Assembly: GCF_017916425.1 (NCBI RefSeq)
Contig: NZ_JAFMSX010000005.1
Coordinates: 186,001-250,000, forward strand
DNA length: 64,000 bases
Direction of reading: 5' to 3'
DNA from: Nocardioides sp. SYSU D00065
GTDB taxonomy: Bacteria > Actinomycetota > Actinomycetes > Propionibacteriales > Nocardioidaceae
Below the pieces are notes generated by a model. The model did no database searches and was not told the origin of the DNA. It worked only from the letters and a program-made list of their open reading frames with translations. Numbering within the stretch: the stretch's first letter is position 1; the number at the start of each line of letters is the position of its first letter. Below, one piece after another: positions 26,407 through 34,139 of the stretch. The translations under genes and the position numbers were made by a program.

Positions 26407-27734
26407 CGACCTTTGTCCGACCGAGCCTCGGCGCCCACTGGAGCAACTGGTCGGGTCTCGAGGAGGCCGACGCGCGCCACGTCGAGACTCCCGGGTCGGT
26501 CGAGGCCGTGGTCGCCGCCGTACGGCGAGCGCGCGTGGCCGGCGGCACGGTGAAGATGGCGGGCGCGGGGCACAGCTTCACCGCCATCGCGGCGCCCGAG
26601 GACACGCTGCTGCGGCCCGAGGCACTCACCGGGGTCCTCGAGGTGGACCGCCGGGCGATGACGGTGACGGCTCGCGCCGGCACGCCGCTGAAGGAGCTCA
26701 ACCTCGCCCTGGAGCGGCTCGGCCTCTGCCTGCACAACATGGGCGACATCGCCGAGCAGACCCTGGCCGGCGCCACCTCCACCGGCACCCACGGGACCGG
26801 GGGCACGGCCGCGGGACTGTCCGCCCAGCTGGCCGCGCTCGAGCTCGTCACCGGGACCGGCGAGGTGCTGCGGGCCTCCGCCACCGAGAACCCGGACGTC
26901 TTCGACGTGGCTCGCGTCGGTCTCGGCGCACTGGGGATCCTGACCAGCCTCACCTTCCACGTCGAGCCGCTCTTCGTCCTCGAGGCCCACGAGCAGCCGA
27001 TGACCTGGGACCGGGCGCTCGGCTCCTTCGACGAGATGACCGCGCAGGCTCATCACGTCGACATGTACTGGTTCCCGCACACCGACCGGCTGGTGGTCAA
27101 GCAGAACGTGCGCACCGACCTCGAGCCCGGCGAGCAGGAACCGCCCTCGCGGCTCGCGGCCTGGTGGGAGGACGAGCTGGTCTCCAACACCGTCTTCGGT
27201 GCGCTGTGCCGGGTGGGCTCGCGGGCGCCGGGCCTGGTCCCCCGCATCAACCGGCTGGCCGGGCGCGCGCTGTCCGAGCGCCGCTACAGCGACCTCGCGC
27301 ACCGGGTCTTCGTGTCGCCGAGGCGGGTGCGCTTCCGCGAGATGGAGTACGCCGTCCCCCGCGAGGTCGGCCTCGACGTGCTGCGCGAGTGCCGGCGGGT
27401 GATCGACGCCAGCGACTGGCGCATCGCCTTCCCGGTCGAGGTCCGCACCGCGCCGGCCGACGACGTCCCGCTGTCGACCGCGCACGGGCGCGACAGCCTC
27501 TACCTCGCCTTCCACGTGCCCCACGACACCGACCACACGGCGTACTTCGGTGGCCTGGAACCGGTCCTGCGCGAGGCCGGTGGCCGCCCGCACTGGGGCA
27601 AGGTGCACACGCGCACGGCGGCCGACCTCGCGCCGGCGTACAGCCGGTTCGACGACTTCCTTGCGATGCGCGAGCGCCTCGACCCCGACCGCGTCTTCGC
27701 CAACGCGTACCTGCGTCGGGTGCTCGGCGACTGA
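26403..27734 (+). CDS. FAD-linked sugar-1,4-lactone oxidase (arabinono/gulonolactone oxidase type)
   Basis: This 443-residue flavoprotein is of the VAO/PCMH family. The FAD-binding domain (residues 1-180) contains KMAGAGHSFTAIAAPED and the flavin site GATSTGTHGTGGT. The ALO domain (about 190-440) ends with the family signature GGRPHWGKVHT and a DPDRVFANAYLRRVL tail. Relatives oxidise D-arabinono-, L-gulono- or xylitol-type substrates with O2 or an electron acceptor. The covalent-FAD histidine cannot be assigned without alignment. The ATG overlaps the MFS stop. The six-fold 61-bp repeat array follows about 50 nt downstream. Confidence 0.9.
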   Translation: MTTFVRPSLGAHWSNWSGLEEADARHVETPGSVEAVVAAVRRARVAGGTVKMAGAGHSFTAIAAPEDTLLRPEALTGVLEVDRRAMTVTARAGTPLKELNLALERLGLCLHNMGDIAEQTLAGATSTGTHGTGGTAAGLSAQLAALELVTGTGEVLRASATENPDVFDVARVGLGALGILTSLTFHVEPLFVLEAHEQPMTWDRALGSFDEMTAQAHHVDMYWFPHTDRLVVKQNVRTDLEPGEQEPPSRLAAWWEDELVSNTVFGALCRVGSRAPGLVPRINRLAGRALSERRYSDLAHRVFVSPRRVRFREMEYAVPREVGLDVLRECRRVIDASDWRIAFPVEVRTAPADDVPLSTAHGRDSLYLAFHVPHDTDHTAYFGGLEPVLREAGGRPHWGKVHTRTAADLAPAYSRFDDFLAMRERLDPDRVFANAYLRRVLGD

Positions 27735-27783
27735 CGTCCTTGCGCCCGCTGGCTGGGGCCCGCTGGCTGGTCCCGGCCCAGCG

Positions 27784-28148
27784 GTGAGCCACCCACATCG
27801 CGACGCCCCGGAACGTGGCTCACACACCGCCCGCCGCCCCAGCGGTGAGCCACCCACATCGCAGCGCCCCGGAATGTGGCTCACACACCGCCCGCCGCCC
27901 CAGCGGTGAGCCACCCACATCGCAGCGCCCCGGAATGTGGCTCACGCACCGCCCGGCGCCCCAGCGGTGAGCCACCCACATCGCAGCGCCCCGGAATGTG
28001 GCTCACGCACCGCCCGCCGCGCCCAGCGGTGAGCCACCCACATCGCAGCGCCCGAGAATGTGGCTCACACACCGCCCGCCGCGGCGGCGGTGAGCCACCC
28101 ACATCGCGGCGCCCCGGAACGTGGCTCACACACCGCCCGCCGAGGCGG
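27784..28148. repeat. Six tandem 61-bp repeats, each with a GTGAGCCAC/GTGGCTCAC hairpin
   Basis: Units begin with GTGAGCCACCCACATCG at 27784, 27845, 27906, 27967, 28029 and 28090, giving periods of 61, 61, 61, 62 and 61. Each carries the 9-bp inverted repeat GTGAGCCAC/GTGGCTCAC about 22 nt apart. The units differ at only a few positions. The array fills the 419-nt gap between two convergent genes. Frames that read through it give only repetitive peptides, so it is not coding. There are no unique spacers, so it is not CRISPR. Confidence 0.97.
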
Positions 28149-28153
28149 CGAGC

Positions 28154-28789
28154 TCAGACGTTGGCCGGCCCCCGAGGCAGCGGCGCCTGCCAACCCCGTA
28201 CGAGCGCGAGCAGCCGCCACCCGAGGCACGTCGTGAAGCCGGCCGCGGCCACCACGCCGAGAGGTACGCCGCTGCGGTCGAGCAGGACCGCGACGCCGGC
28301 GCCGGCGAGCGCGGGCGTGGCGTACAGCACGCCCTCGAAGATCACCGGCACCCGGCCGGCGAGGACGTCGCGCAGGATGCCGCCCCCGATGCCGGTCACC
28401 ATCCCCATCAGCGCGGCCGGCAGCGGGCCGAGCCCGTGATCGAGGGCCTTGAGCGCCCCGGTGACGCAGAACAGCGCGAGCCCGCAGGCGTCGAAGAGGG
28501 TCACGAGCCGCTCGAGCCGCCCGATGGCGGGGTGGAAGAAGAAGGTCAGCAGCCCGGCGGCCACCGGCACGAGGAGGTAGCGCCAGTCCGCGAGCGCGGC
28601 CGGCGGCGTGGCGCCGATCAGCACGTCGCGCACGAAGCCCCCGCCGAGTCCGGTGACGCCGGCGAGGACCGTGGCCGCGAACAGGTCGAGGTTCTTGCGC
28701 ACCGCGACGAGGCCACCGGTCACGGCGAAGACGAAGATGCCCACGAGGTCGAGCACGACGAGGGTCGTGGCGAGCTCGGTGTCAGGCAC
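28154..28789 (-). CDS. TRIC-type (YadS/UPF0126) cation channel family protein
   Basis: This 211-residue protein consists of two homologous halves of three helices each. Each half has the paired-glycine signature: TGLGGGFVRDVLIG in the first and TGIGGGILRDVLAG in the second, as in trimeric intracellular cation channels. Bacterial members conduct K+ or Na+ and possibly transport small metabolites. The GTG at 28787-28789 follows TAGCCT by 7 nt (leaderless). It converges with the FAD oxidase across the 61-bp repeat array and is divergent from sepH. Confidence 0.92.
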   Translation of the reverse strand: MPDTELATTLVVLDLVGIFVFAVTGGLVAVRKNLDLFAATVLAGVTGLGGGFVRDVLIGATPPAALADWRYLLVPVAAGLLTFFFHPAIGRLERLVTLFDACGLALFCVTGALKALDHGLGPLPAALMGMVTGIGGGILRDVLAGRVPVIFEGVLYATPALAGAGVAVLLDRSGVPLGVVAAAGFTTCLGWRLLALVRGWQAPLPRGPANV

Positions 28790-28796
28790 GTGCCGA

Positions 28797-28802
28797 AGGC
28801 TA
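28797..28802 (-). promoter_or_regulatory. -10 element (TAGCCT) of the TRIC gene
   Basis: TAGCCT on the minus strand is 7 nt before the GTG at 28789. Confidence 0.5.
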
Positions 28803-28910
28803 GGACGCGGGACGGCACCGGCCCAAGCCGGCCATCGTGCGGCCGGCGTCCCCGGGCGGGTGGGGGTCCGGCGCGCCGCGGGCCTGCCCCTCGCGCGGGC
28901 GCCGCTGGCG

Positions 28911-28916
28911 TAGGCT
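28911..28916 (+). promoter_or_regulatory. -10 element (TAGGCT) of sepH
   Basis: TAGGCT lies about 62 nt before the sepH ATG, giving a leader that contains a GGAG ribosome binding site. This is not a leaderless arrangement. Confidence 0.4.
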
Positions 28917-28978
28917 CGCCGGAACGGATGCCCGGCGCATCGACGACCACCATCAACGCAGGCAGGAGCCCGCCGTCC

Positions 28979-29935
28979 ATGGCCAAGCTGACGTTCACCG
29001 GACGCAGCCGGGACGGCAAGCGCCTGCTGCTGGTGGACGGGTCGGGACAGGAGCACTTCCTGGTCGTCGACGCCCGCCTCCGCCGCGCCATCACCGGCGT
29101 GCCCGACAGCAACGGCCAGTTGGAGATCCCGATGGAATCAAGCCTCCGCCCCCGCGACATCCAGGCGCGCATCCGTGCCGGCGAGAGCGCCGAGTCGGTC
29201 GCGCACGCCGCCGGCACGTCGGTCGAGAAGATCATGCCGTTCGCCGCCCCCGTTCTGGCCGAGCGCGCACACGTCGCGCAGCGCGCCCAGCTCGCCTCGT
29301 TGCGTCGCCGCGCCACCGAGTCCGGCGCCCGCACCCTCGGCGACGCGGTGAGCGCGCACCTGCGCGCGCACAACACCGACCCGGACTCGATCGAGTGGGA
29401 CGCCTGGCGCCGCGAGGACGGCCGCTGGACCCTGACCGCGATGTACGACGTCGCCGGCCGCTCCGGGATCGCGACCTTCTCCCACGACCCGCGCGGCAGC
29501 TTCGTCACCGTCGACGACGAGGACGCCCGCTGGCTGGTCGGCGACAGCGCGCCCGCCGAGCCCGCGGGTCCCGCCGCCGACGACCTCGCCGCCGCTCGCC
29601 AGCGGCGGCTGAGCGCGGTCGGGGGCGACGACCTCGGTGCGGACGCGATCGAGCTGGTGGCCGGCGACAGGACCGGCAGCGACCCCGGTGACGAGACCGC
29701 CGACCCGACCGCCAACGAGACCACCATGGACCTGACCGAGCTCGGCGCCGAGCGGCCCGTCGAGGCCCTCGACGAGAGAGGCGACGAGCCCGCCCCGTCG
29801 CAGCCCGCCCCGGCCGCGCAGGAGCCCGCCGCCGAGGCTCCTGCCGAGCCCCGCTCCCGCCCGGCGAGGAAGCGCGGTCGCGCATCCGTGCCGAGCTGGG
29901 ACGAGATCATGTTCGGCGGCGGCAAGAACGACTGA
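28979..29935 (+). CDS. sepH: Septation protein SepH
   Basis: SepH is an actinobacterial cell-division protein that binds FtsZ and promotes its assembly. The 318-residue protein has the N-terminal DUF3071 domain with its helix-turn-helix-like core (LRPRDIQARIRAGESAESVA near residue 56). A disordered Glu/Pro/Ala-rich linker runs from about residue 190. The C-terminal segment ends in SVPSWDEIMFGG, the conserved terminal motif. The ATG at 28979-28981 follows GGAG by about 12 nt. The MOSC gene starts 2 nt after its stop, so the two form an operon. Confidence 0.95.
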   Translation: MAKLTFTGRSRDGKRLLLVDGSGQEHFLVVDARLRRAITGVPDSNGQLEIPMESSLRPRDIQARIRAGESAESVAHAAGTSVEKIMPFAAPVLAERAHVAQRAQLASLRRRATESGARTLGDAVSAHLRAHNTDPDSIEWDAWRREDGRWTLTAMYDVAGRSGIATFSHDPRGSFVTVDDEDARWLVGDSAPAEPAGPAADDLAAARQRRLSAVGGDDLGADAIELVAGDRTGSDPGDETADPTANETTMDLTELGAERPVEALDERGDEPAPSQPAPAAQEPAAEAPAEPRSRPARKRGRASVPSWDEIMFGGGKND

Positions 29936-29937
29936 CC

Positions 29938-30771
29938 GTGCGGCTGGTCGGGCTCAACGTCCACCCCCTCAAGTCCGGCGCCGTACGCCCGGTGGAGGCC
30001 GCCACGGTGCTCCCCGGTGGCCTCCAGGACGACCGGTCGTGGATGCTCGTCGACGGTGACGGCCGCTTGGTCTCGGCCCGTGAGGCCCACGCGACGTTCC
30101 GGATCGTCGCGGACACCCCGGCGACCGACCCGAGGGTGAGTCATGCGCTTCGCCTGCGGGCGCCGGGGGTGGAGGACCTGCTGCTGGGCCGGCCCGACGG
30201 CCATCCGGTGCCCGTCCGGCTCTTCTCCCTGGACCTGCGCGCCATCCCCGTGCCCGAGGCGGACGCCTGGATCGCCGCCGTGCTGGGGCGCCCGGACGTA
30301 CGGCTCGTGTGGTGCCACGACCCGGCGCGACGGGTGCTGCAACCGGGCTACTCGCAGCCGGGCGACCACACGTCCTTCGCCGACTCCTTCCCCGTCACCC
30401 TCGCCTCGCTCTCCTCTCTCCGGCGGCTCGACGACTGGATCGCCGAGCGGGCCCTCGAGCTGGGCGAGGAGCAACCGGGGCCGCTGCCGGTCGAGCGGTT
30501 CCGCGCCAACCTGGTGGTCGACGGCGAGGAGCCCTTCGCCGAGGACGACTGGACGGGACTGCAGGTGGGCGCCGTGCGGTTCCGCGTCGCGAAGCCGACG
30601 AGCCGCTGCGTGATGACGACCATCGACCCCGCCACCCTCACCACGGCCCGGGAGCCGATCCGCACGCTGGCGCGACACCGGCGGGTCGGCGGCAAGACGA
30701 TGTTCGCCGTCCACCTGGTCCCCGAGGCGGGCGGCCGCATCCAGGTCGGCGACGCCGTCCGCGCCTCGTGA
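29938..30771 (+). CDS. MOSC domain-containing protein (mARC-like)
   Basis: This 277-residue protein has an N-terminal MOSC beta-barrel (LNVHPLKSGAVRPVEAATV near residue 6) and a C-terminal MOSC domain. The latter contains the conserved RFRANLVVDGEEPFAEDDW and the cysteine in KPTSRCVMTTIDP, which in mARC and related proteins ligates molybdenum. A role as a molybdenum-cofactor-dependent reductase is likely but unproven. The GTG at 29938-29940 starts 2 nt after the sepH stop. The gene converges with the sulfurtransferase gene. Confidence 0.88.
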   Translation: MRLVGLNVHPLKSGAVRPVEAATVLPGGLQDDRSWMLVDGDGRLVSAREAHATFRIVADTPATDPRVSHALRLRAPGVEDLLLGRPDGHPVPVRLFSLDLRAIPVPEADAWIAAVLGRPDVRLVWCHDPARRVLQPGYSQPGDHTSFADSFPVTLASLSSLRRLDDWIAERALELGEEQPGPLPVERFRANLVVDGEEPFAEDDWTGLQVGAVRFRVAKPTSRCVMTTIDPATLTTAREPIRTLARHRRVGGKTMFAVHLVPEAGGRIQVGDAVRAS

Positions 30772-30798
30772 GCCCGTCAGCCTGCCCGCGCCAACACC

Positions 30799-31641
30799 TC
30801 AGCGGCCGGTGGCGACGGGCCGGTCCGGGTCGGTGATCCAGCCGCTCCAGCTGCCGGGGTAGAGCGCCGCCTCGATCCCCGCCAGCTCCATCGCCAGCAC
30901 GTCGTGGGCCGCGGTGACGCCGGACCCGCAGTAGGCGGCGACCGACCCGGCGGCGTGCGCGCCGACGCGGGCGTACGCCTCGCGCAGCTGCGCGCGGGAC
31001 CGGAACCGGCCACGTTCGTCGAGGTTCTCGGTCGTGGGCACGTTGGCCGCGCCGGGGATGTGCCCGGCGACGGCGTCGACCGGCTCGGTCTCCCCGGCGT
31101 ACCGCTCGGGCGCTCGGGCGTCCACGAGCACGTCCACGTCGCCCAGGGTCTCGGCCTCCACGACGGGCATGTGCTTGATCGTCGAGACGGTGAAGTCACC
31201 CGGCTCCGGCGCGCTCTCCCCCGACTCGACCGGGTGCCCGTCCTCGAGCCACGCGGTCCAGCCGCCGTCGAGCACGCGTACGTCGCGGTGGCCGTGGTGG
31301 CGCAGCAGCCACCACGCCCGGGCCGCCGCTCGCCCCTGCCAGTCGTCGTACACGACGACGGTCCGGTCGCCGCAGACGCCCGAGCGGCGCATCGCCGCCT
31401 CGAACCGCGCCTCGTCCGGCAGCGGGTGGCGCCCGTCGGCGCCCGGCGGATCGGCCAGGTCGCGGTCGAGGTCGACGTACGCGGCGCCCGGCACGTGGCC
31501 GGCCGCGTGCTCGTCGCGGCCCGGCGGGCCGCCCATGGCGTAGCGGACGTCGAGGACGGTCACGTCCCCGAGGCGGGCCGCGAGCTCGTCGGTGGTGATC
31601 AGCGGTCCGGATCCGGCGGTCCCGGCGAAGTCCTGGTCCAT
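30799..31641 (-). CDS. sseA: Thiosulfate/3-mercaptopyruvate sulfurtransferase (tandem rhodanese)
   Basis: This 280-residue enzyme has two rhodanese domains. The N-terminal one (about 1-135) is inactive; the C-terminal one (about 150-275) holds the active-site loop YCGSGVTA with the sulfur-carrying cysteine. The loop CGSGVTA is closer to mercaptopyruvate than to thiosulfate sulfurtransferases. It transfers sulfane sulfur to cyanide or thiols in the cytosol. The ATG at 31639-31641 follows TACCGT by 7 nt (leaderless). It is divergent from thymidine kinase across 54 nt. Confidence 0.92.
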   Translation of the reverse strand: MDQDFAGTAGSGPLITTDELAARLGDVTVLDVRYAMGGPPGRDEHAAGHVPGAAYVDLDRDLADPPGADGRHPLPDEARFEAAMRRSGVCGDRTVVVYDDWQGRAAARAWWLLRHHGHRDVRVLDGGWTAWLEDGHPVESGESAPEPGDFTVSTIKHMPVVEAETLGDVDVLVDARAPERYAGETEPVDAVAGHIPGAANVPTTENLDERGRFRSRAQLREAYARVGAHAAGSVAAYCGSGVTAAHDVLAMELAGIEAALYPGSWSGWITDPDRPVATGR

Positions 31642-31648
31642 GCGCGGC

Positions 31649-31654
31649 ACGGTA
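31649..31654 (-). promoter_or_regulatory. -10 element (TACCGT) of the sulfurtransferase gene
   Basis: TACCGT on the minus strand is 7 nt before the ATG at 31641. Confidence 0.5.
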
Positions 31655-31695
31655 GCCGTCGCGGCGGGCGGTCGCTGTGACAAGATCCCCGGGAC

Positions 31696-32349
31696 ATGGC
31701 TGAACTGCACTTCTTCACGGGCACGATGGACTCCGGCAAGTCCACGCTGGCGCTCCAGACCAACCACAACCACGCCGCCCGCGGACGCGTCGGCCGCATC
31801 TTCACCACCCACGACCGAGCCGGCCAGGCCGTGCTGTCCAGCCGGCTGGGGCTCACCCACGAGGCGCTCGAGGTCGACGCGGCGTTCGACTTCTGGAGCT
31901 ACGTCGTCGACACGCTGACGCGCGGAGGACGCATCGACTACCTGATCTGCGACGAGGCCCAGTTCTACTCCGCCGCCCAGATCGACCAGCTCGCCAAGGT
32001 CGTCGACGAGCTGCAGATCGACGTGTTCGCCTTCGGGATCCTCACCGACTTCCGCACCGTGCTGTTCCCCGGCAGCGCCCGCCTCGTCGAGCTGGCGGAC
32101 CGGATGAACGTCCTGCAGGTCGAGGCGCTGTGCTGGTGCGGCAAGCGGGCCACCCACAACGCCCGCACCGAGAACGGCGCGATGGTCGTCGAAGGCGAGG
32201 TGATCGTCGTGGGCGACGTCGACCAGGTCGACGAGCCCGCCGCCGACGTCGCCTACGAGGTGCTGTGCCGCCAGCACCACCGGCGCCGCCTCACCGCGGC
32301 GCGCGCCAAGGCCGTCAGCCTGGCCCCCGAGCCGCTGCCCTTCGGCTGA
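31696..32349 (+). CDS. tdk: Thymidine kinase
   Basis: Thymidine kinase phosphorylates thymidine to dTMP in the salvage pathway. The 217-residue protein is the tetrameric type II form. The P-loop is FTGTMDSGKST at residues 7-17, Walker B is ICDEAQFYS near 93, and the structural zinc site includes CWCGKRATHNAR and a distal CRQH. It complements dut in dTTP supply. The ATG is at 31696-31698; no clear ribosome binding site is seen. It converges with the phosphodiesterase gene across 48 nt. Confidence 0.95.
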   Translation: MAELHFFTGTMDSGKSTLALQTNHNHAARGRVGRIFTTHDRAGQAVLSSRLGLTHEALEVDAAFDFWSYVVDTLTRGGRIDYLICDEAQFYSAAQIDQLAKVVDELQIDVFAFGILTDFRTVLFPGSARLVELADRMNVLQVEALCWCGKRATHNARTENGAMVVEGEVIVVGDVDQVDEPAADVAYEVLCRQHHRRRLTAARAKAVSLAPEPLPFG

Positions 32350-32397
32350 GCGCTCACCGGTCGCGGTCGCGACGTCGTGCTGGCCGGCGCGCCCGGC

Positions 32398-33534
32398 TCA
32401 GCCGACCAGGATCGGGATGAGCATCTCGGCCGACGTCAGGGAGCCGTGCAGCCCGACCAGGGTGTCCTCGTAGGCGAAGTCGCGCGTCGAGACGACCGCG
32501 GTGTCGCCGTGGCAGGCGACCATGACGTCACCGAGGCGCGGCAGCACGCCCGGTGCGACCGCGCCGAACCATCCCCGCTCGACCGCCTCCTCGCGCGCCA
32601 GCACCGTCGCGGCGTCCCCGAGCACCTCGCGCCAGGCGGCCACCACGTCGGTGACCGCCCCGGCCGAGCAGTAGAGGTGGCGGAACCGGGCCTCGCCCCC
32701 GAGCAGCGCCACGCCGTCGCGCATCCCGTCGACCTCGTCGACGTCGACGCGCGCCTCGCGGGGGCTGTCGACCATGCCGTGGTCGGCCACCACGAGCAGC
32801 CGGGTCTGCGGAGGCAGCGCCTCGCGCAGCTGCTCGGCCTCGGCGTCGACCATGGCCAGCTGCTGCAGCCACTGCGTCGAGGCCACGCCGAACTTGTGCC
32901 CGGTCCAGTCGAGGTCGGAGTCGTAGACGTAGGTCAGGGACGGCTCGTGGCCCGAGGCGCTCACGGTCGCGGCGATGCGCTCGCCGACGCGGTCGGCGCC
33001 GACGTACGACGCCCCGCGCTGCGAGGCGAGCGTCAGCCCCGTTCCCGCGAACTCGCGCTTGTTGACCGAGGTGACGTGCACGCCGGCGTGCGCGAGCCGG
33101 CCGAGCGCCGTCGGGTGCGGCTGCCACTCGAGGGGGTCGATGGACTTGTCCCACCCGAGGTGGTTGAGCAGGCGGTCGGTGCCGGGGATCCGGGCGGTGA
33201 ACCCGACCAGCCCGTGGGCGCCCGGTGGCAGCCCGGTCCCGAGGGACGTCAGCGAGGTCGCCGTCGTCGACGGCACTCCCGCCGTGCCGGTGGAGTCCTC
33301 GCCCAGCAGCGAGGACAGGTACGGCGCAGCGTGGGCGTGCCGGGCGAGGAGCTCGGCGCCCATGCCGTCGACGAGGAACAGCACGTACGACGGCGCGGGC
33401 GGCAGCTCGAGGCCGTCGGGGTGAGCGTCGAGCGCGACGCCGAGGGCGCGTGCGACCGACGGGACCACGTCGGCGAGCGAGCGGTCACCGTAGGCCGGCG
33501 GCGTGAACCCCGGCCGGTCGGGCGCCGTGGTCAC
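32398..33534 (-). CDS. Alkaline-phosphatase-superfamily nucleotide pyrophosphatase/phosphodiesterase-like protein
   Basis: This 378-residue protein is of the alkaline phosphatase superfamily (type I phosphodiesterase group). The N-terminal metal site is FLVDGMGAELLARHA. The nucleophile region is GVPSTTATSLTSLGTGLPPG near residue 87, with a threonine as expected. The second metal site is VVADHGMVDSP near 240, and a late HG pair lies in ACHGDTAVVS. No signal peptide is seen, so it is probably cytosolic. The GTG at 33532-33534 overlaps the DUF5998 stop by 4 nt, so the genes are coupled. Confidence 0.9.
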   Translation of the reverse strand: MTTAPDRPGFTPPAYGDRSLADVVPSVARALGVALDAHPDGLELPPAPSYVLFLVDGMGAELLARHAHAAPYLSSLLGEDSTGTAGVPSTTATSLTSLGTGLPPGAHGLVGFTARIPGTDRLLNHLGWDKSIDPLEWQPHPTALGRLAHAGVHVTSVNKREFAGTGLTLASQRGASYVGADRVGERIAATVSASGHEPSLTYVYDSDLDWTGHKFGVASTQWLQQLAMVDAEAEQLREALPPQTRLLVVADHGMVDSPREARVDVDEVDGMRDGVALLGGEARFRHLYCSAGAVTDVVAAWREVLGDAATVLAREEAVERGWFGAVAPGVLPRLGDVMVACHGDTAVVSTRDFAYEDTLVGLHGSLTSAEMLIPILVG

Positions 33535-34112
33535 CCGCGCGTGCGCGAGGAGAGCGCGTCGGAGAAGGCGAGGAGACCGGCCACGGCGTCGGCGCCCTCC
33601 GCCGCGGCGGAGACGCGCAGCGTGTAGTCGTCACCGGCGAGCGTGCCGGTGTAGCCGTGGTCGGCGTCGCAGTTGGGGTCCGAGCAGGCGGCCGGCTCGA
33701 GGTCGAGTCGCCCGACGCCGCCCCAGCCGATGGTCAGCACGGCCTCGGCCGGCGGCGCGACGCCGGCCGTCGGGTTGGCCACCATCCGGGTCACCACGAC
33801 GGTGCGGATCGAAGTGAGCGTGACCGCCTCGGTCGTGGTGGACGTGTAGGGCTCGGGGAGCATGTCGTCGCCGGGGTGCTCGTCGGTGTGGGCGATCACC
33901 AAGCGCGTCGGGGTGAGCAGCAGCGCCGTCAGGTGGCGGCGTACCTCCTCGTGGTCGAACGTCGTCTCGTGGTGCACGAAGTACGACAGCACCTCCTCGC
34001 CGCCTGCGGCGGAGAAGACGCCGTCGGTGACGACCTCGGGGTAGTAGCCGGTGCGGTGGATCGCCTGGCGGAGCTCGGAGGAGACGTCCGCGTCACGGGT
34101 GGAGCGGGGCAT
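33531..34112 (-). CDS. DUF5998 family protein
   Basis: This 193-residue soluble protein belongs to the actinobacterial DUF5998 family. It begins with ELRQAIHRTGYYPEVVTDGV near residue 13. It has a beta-rich PH-like middle part with FVHHETTFDHEEVRRHLT and ends with a CSDPNCDADHGYTGT stretch. Its function is unknown. It is translationally coupled to the phosphodiesterase gene downstream, a conserved pair. The ATG at 34110-34112 lies 6 nt after a CAGACT element, which could be a weak leaderless promoter. Confidence 0.9.
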   Translation of the reverse strand: MPRSTRDADVSSELRQAIHRTGYYPEVVTDGVFSAAGGEEVLSYFVHHETTFDHEEVRRHLTALLLTPTRLVIAHTDEHPGDDMLPEPYTSTTTEAVTLTSIRTVVVTRMVANPTAGVAPPAEAVLTIGWGGVGRLDLEPAACSDPNCDADHGYTGTLAGDDYTLRVSAAAEGADAVAGLLAFSDALSSRTRG

Positions 34113-34139
34113 GGTCGCAGTCTGTCACGCTCGCGCGCG

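Noticed and set aside
27784..28148. CRISPR array
   Set aside because: The whole 61-bp unit is repeated with no variable spacers, and no cas genes are nearby.
27542..28439. Open frames running through the 61-bp repeat array on both strands
   Set aside because: The peptides are repetitive products of the tandem repeat (MWVAHR- or SHPHR-type) without homology or domain structure.
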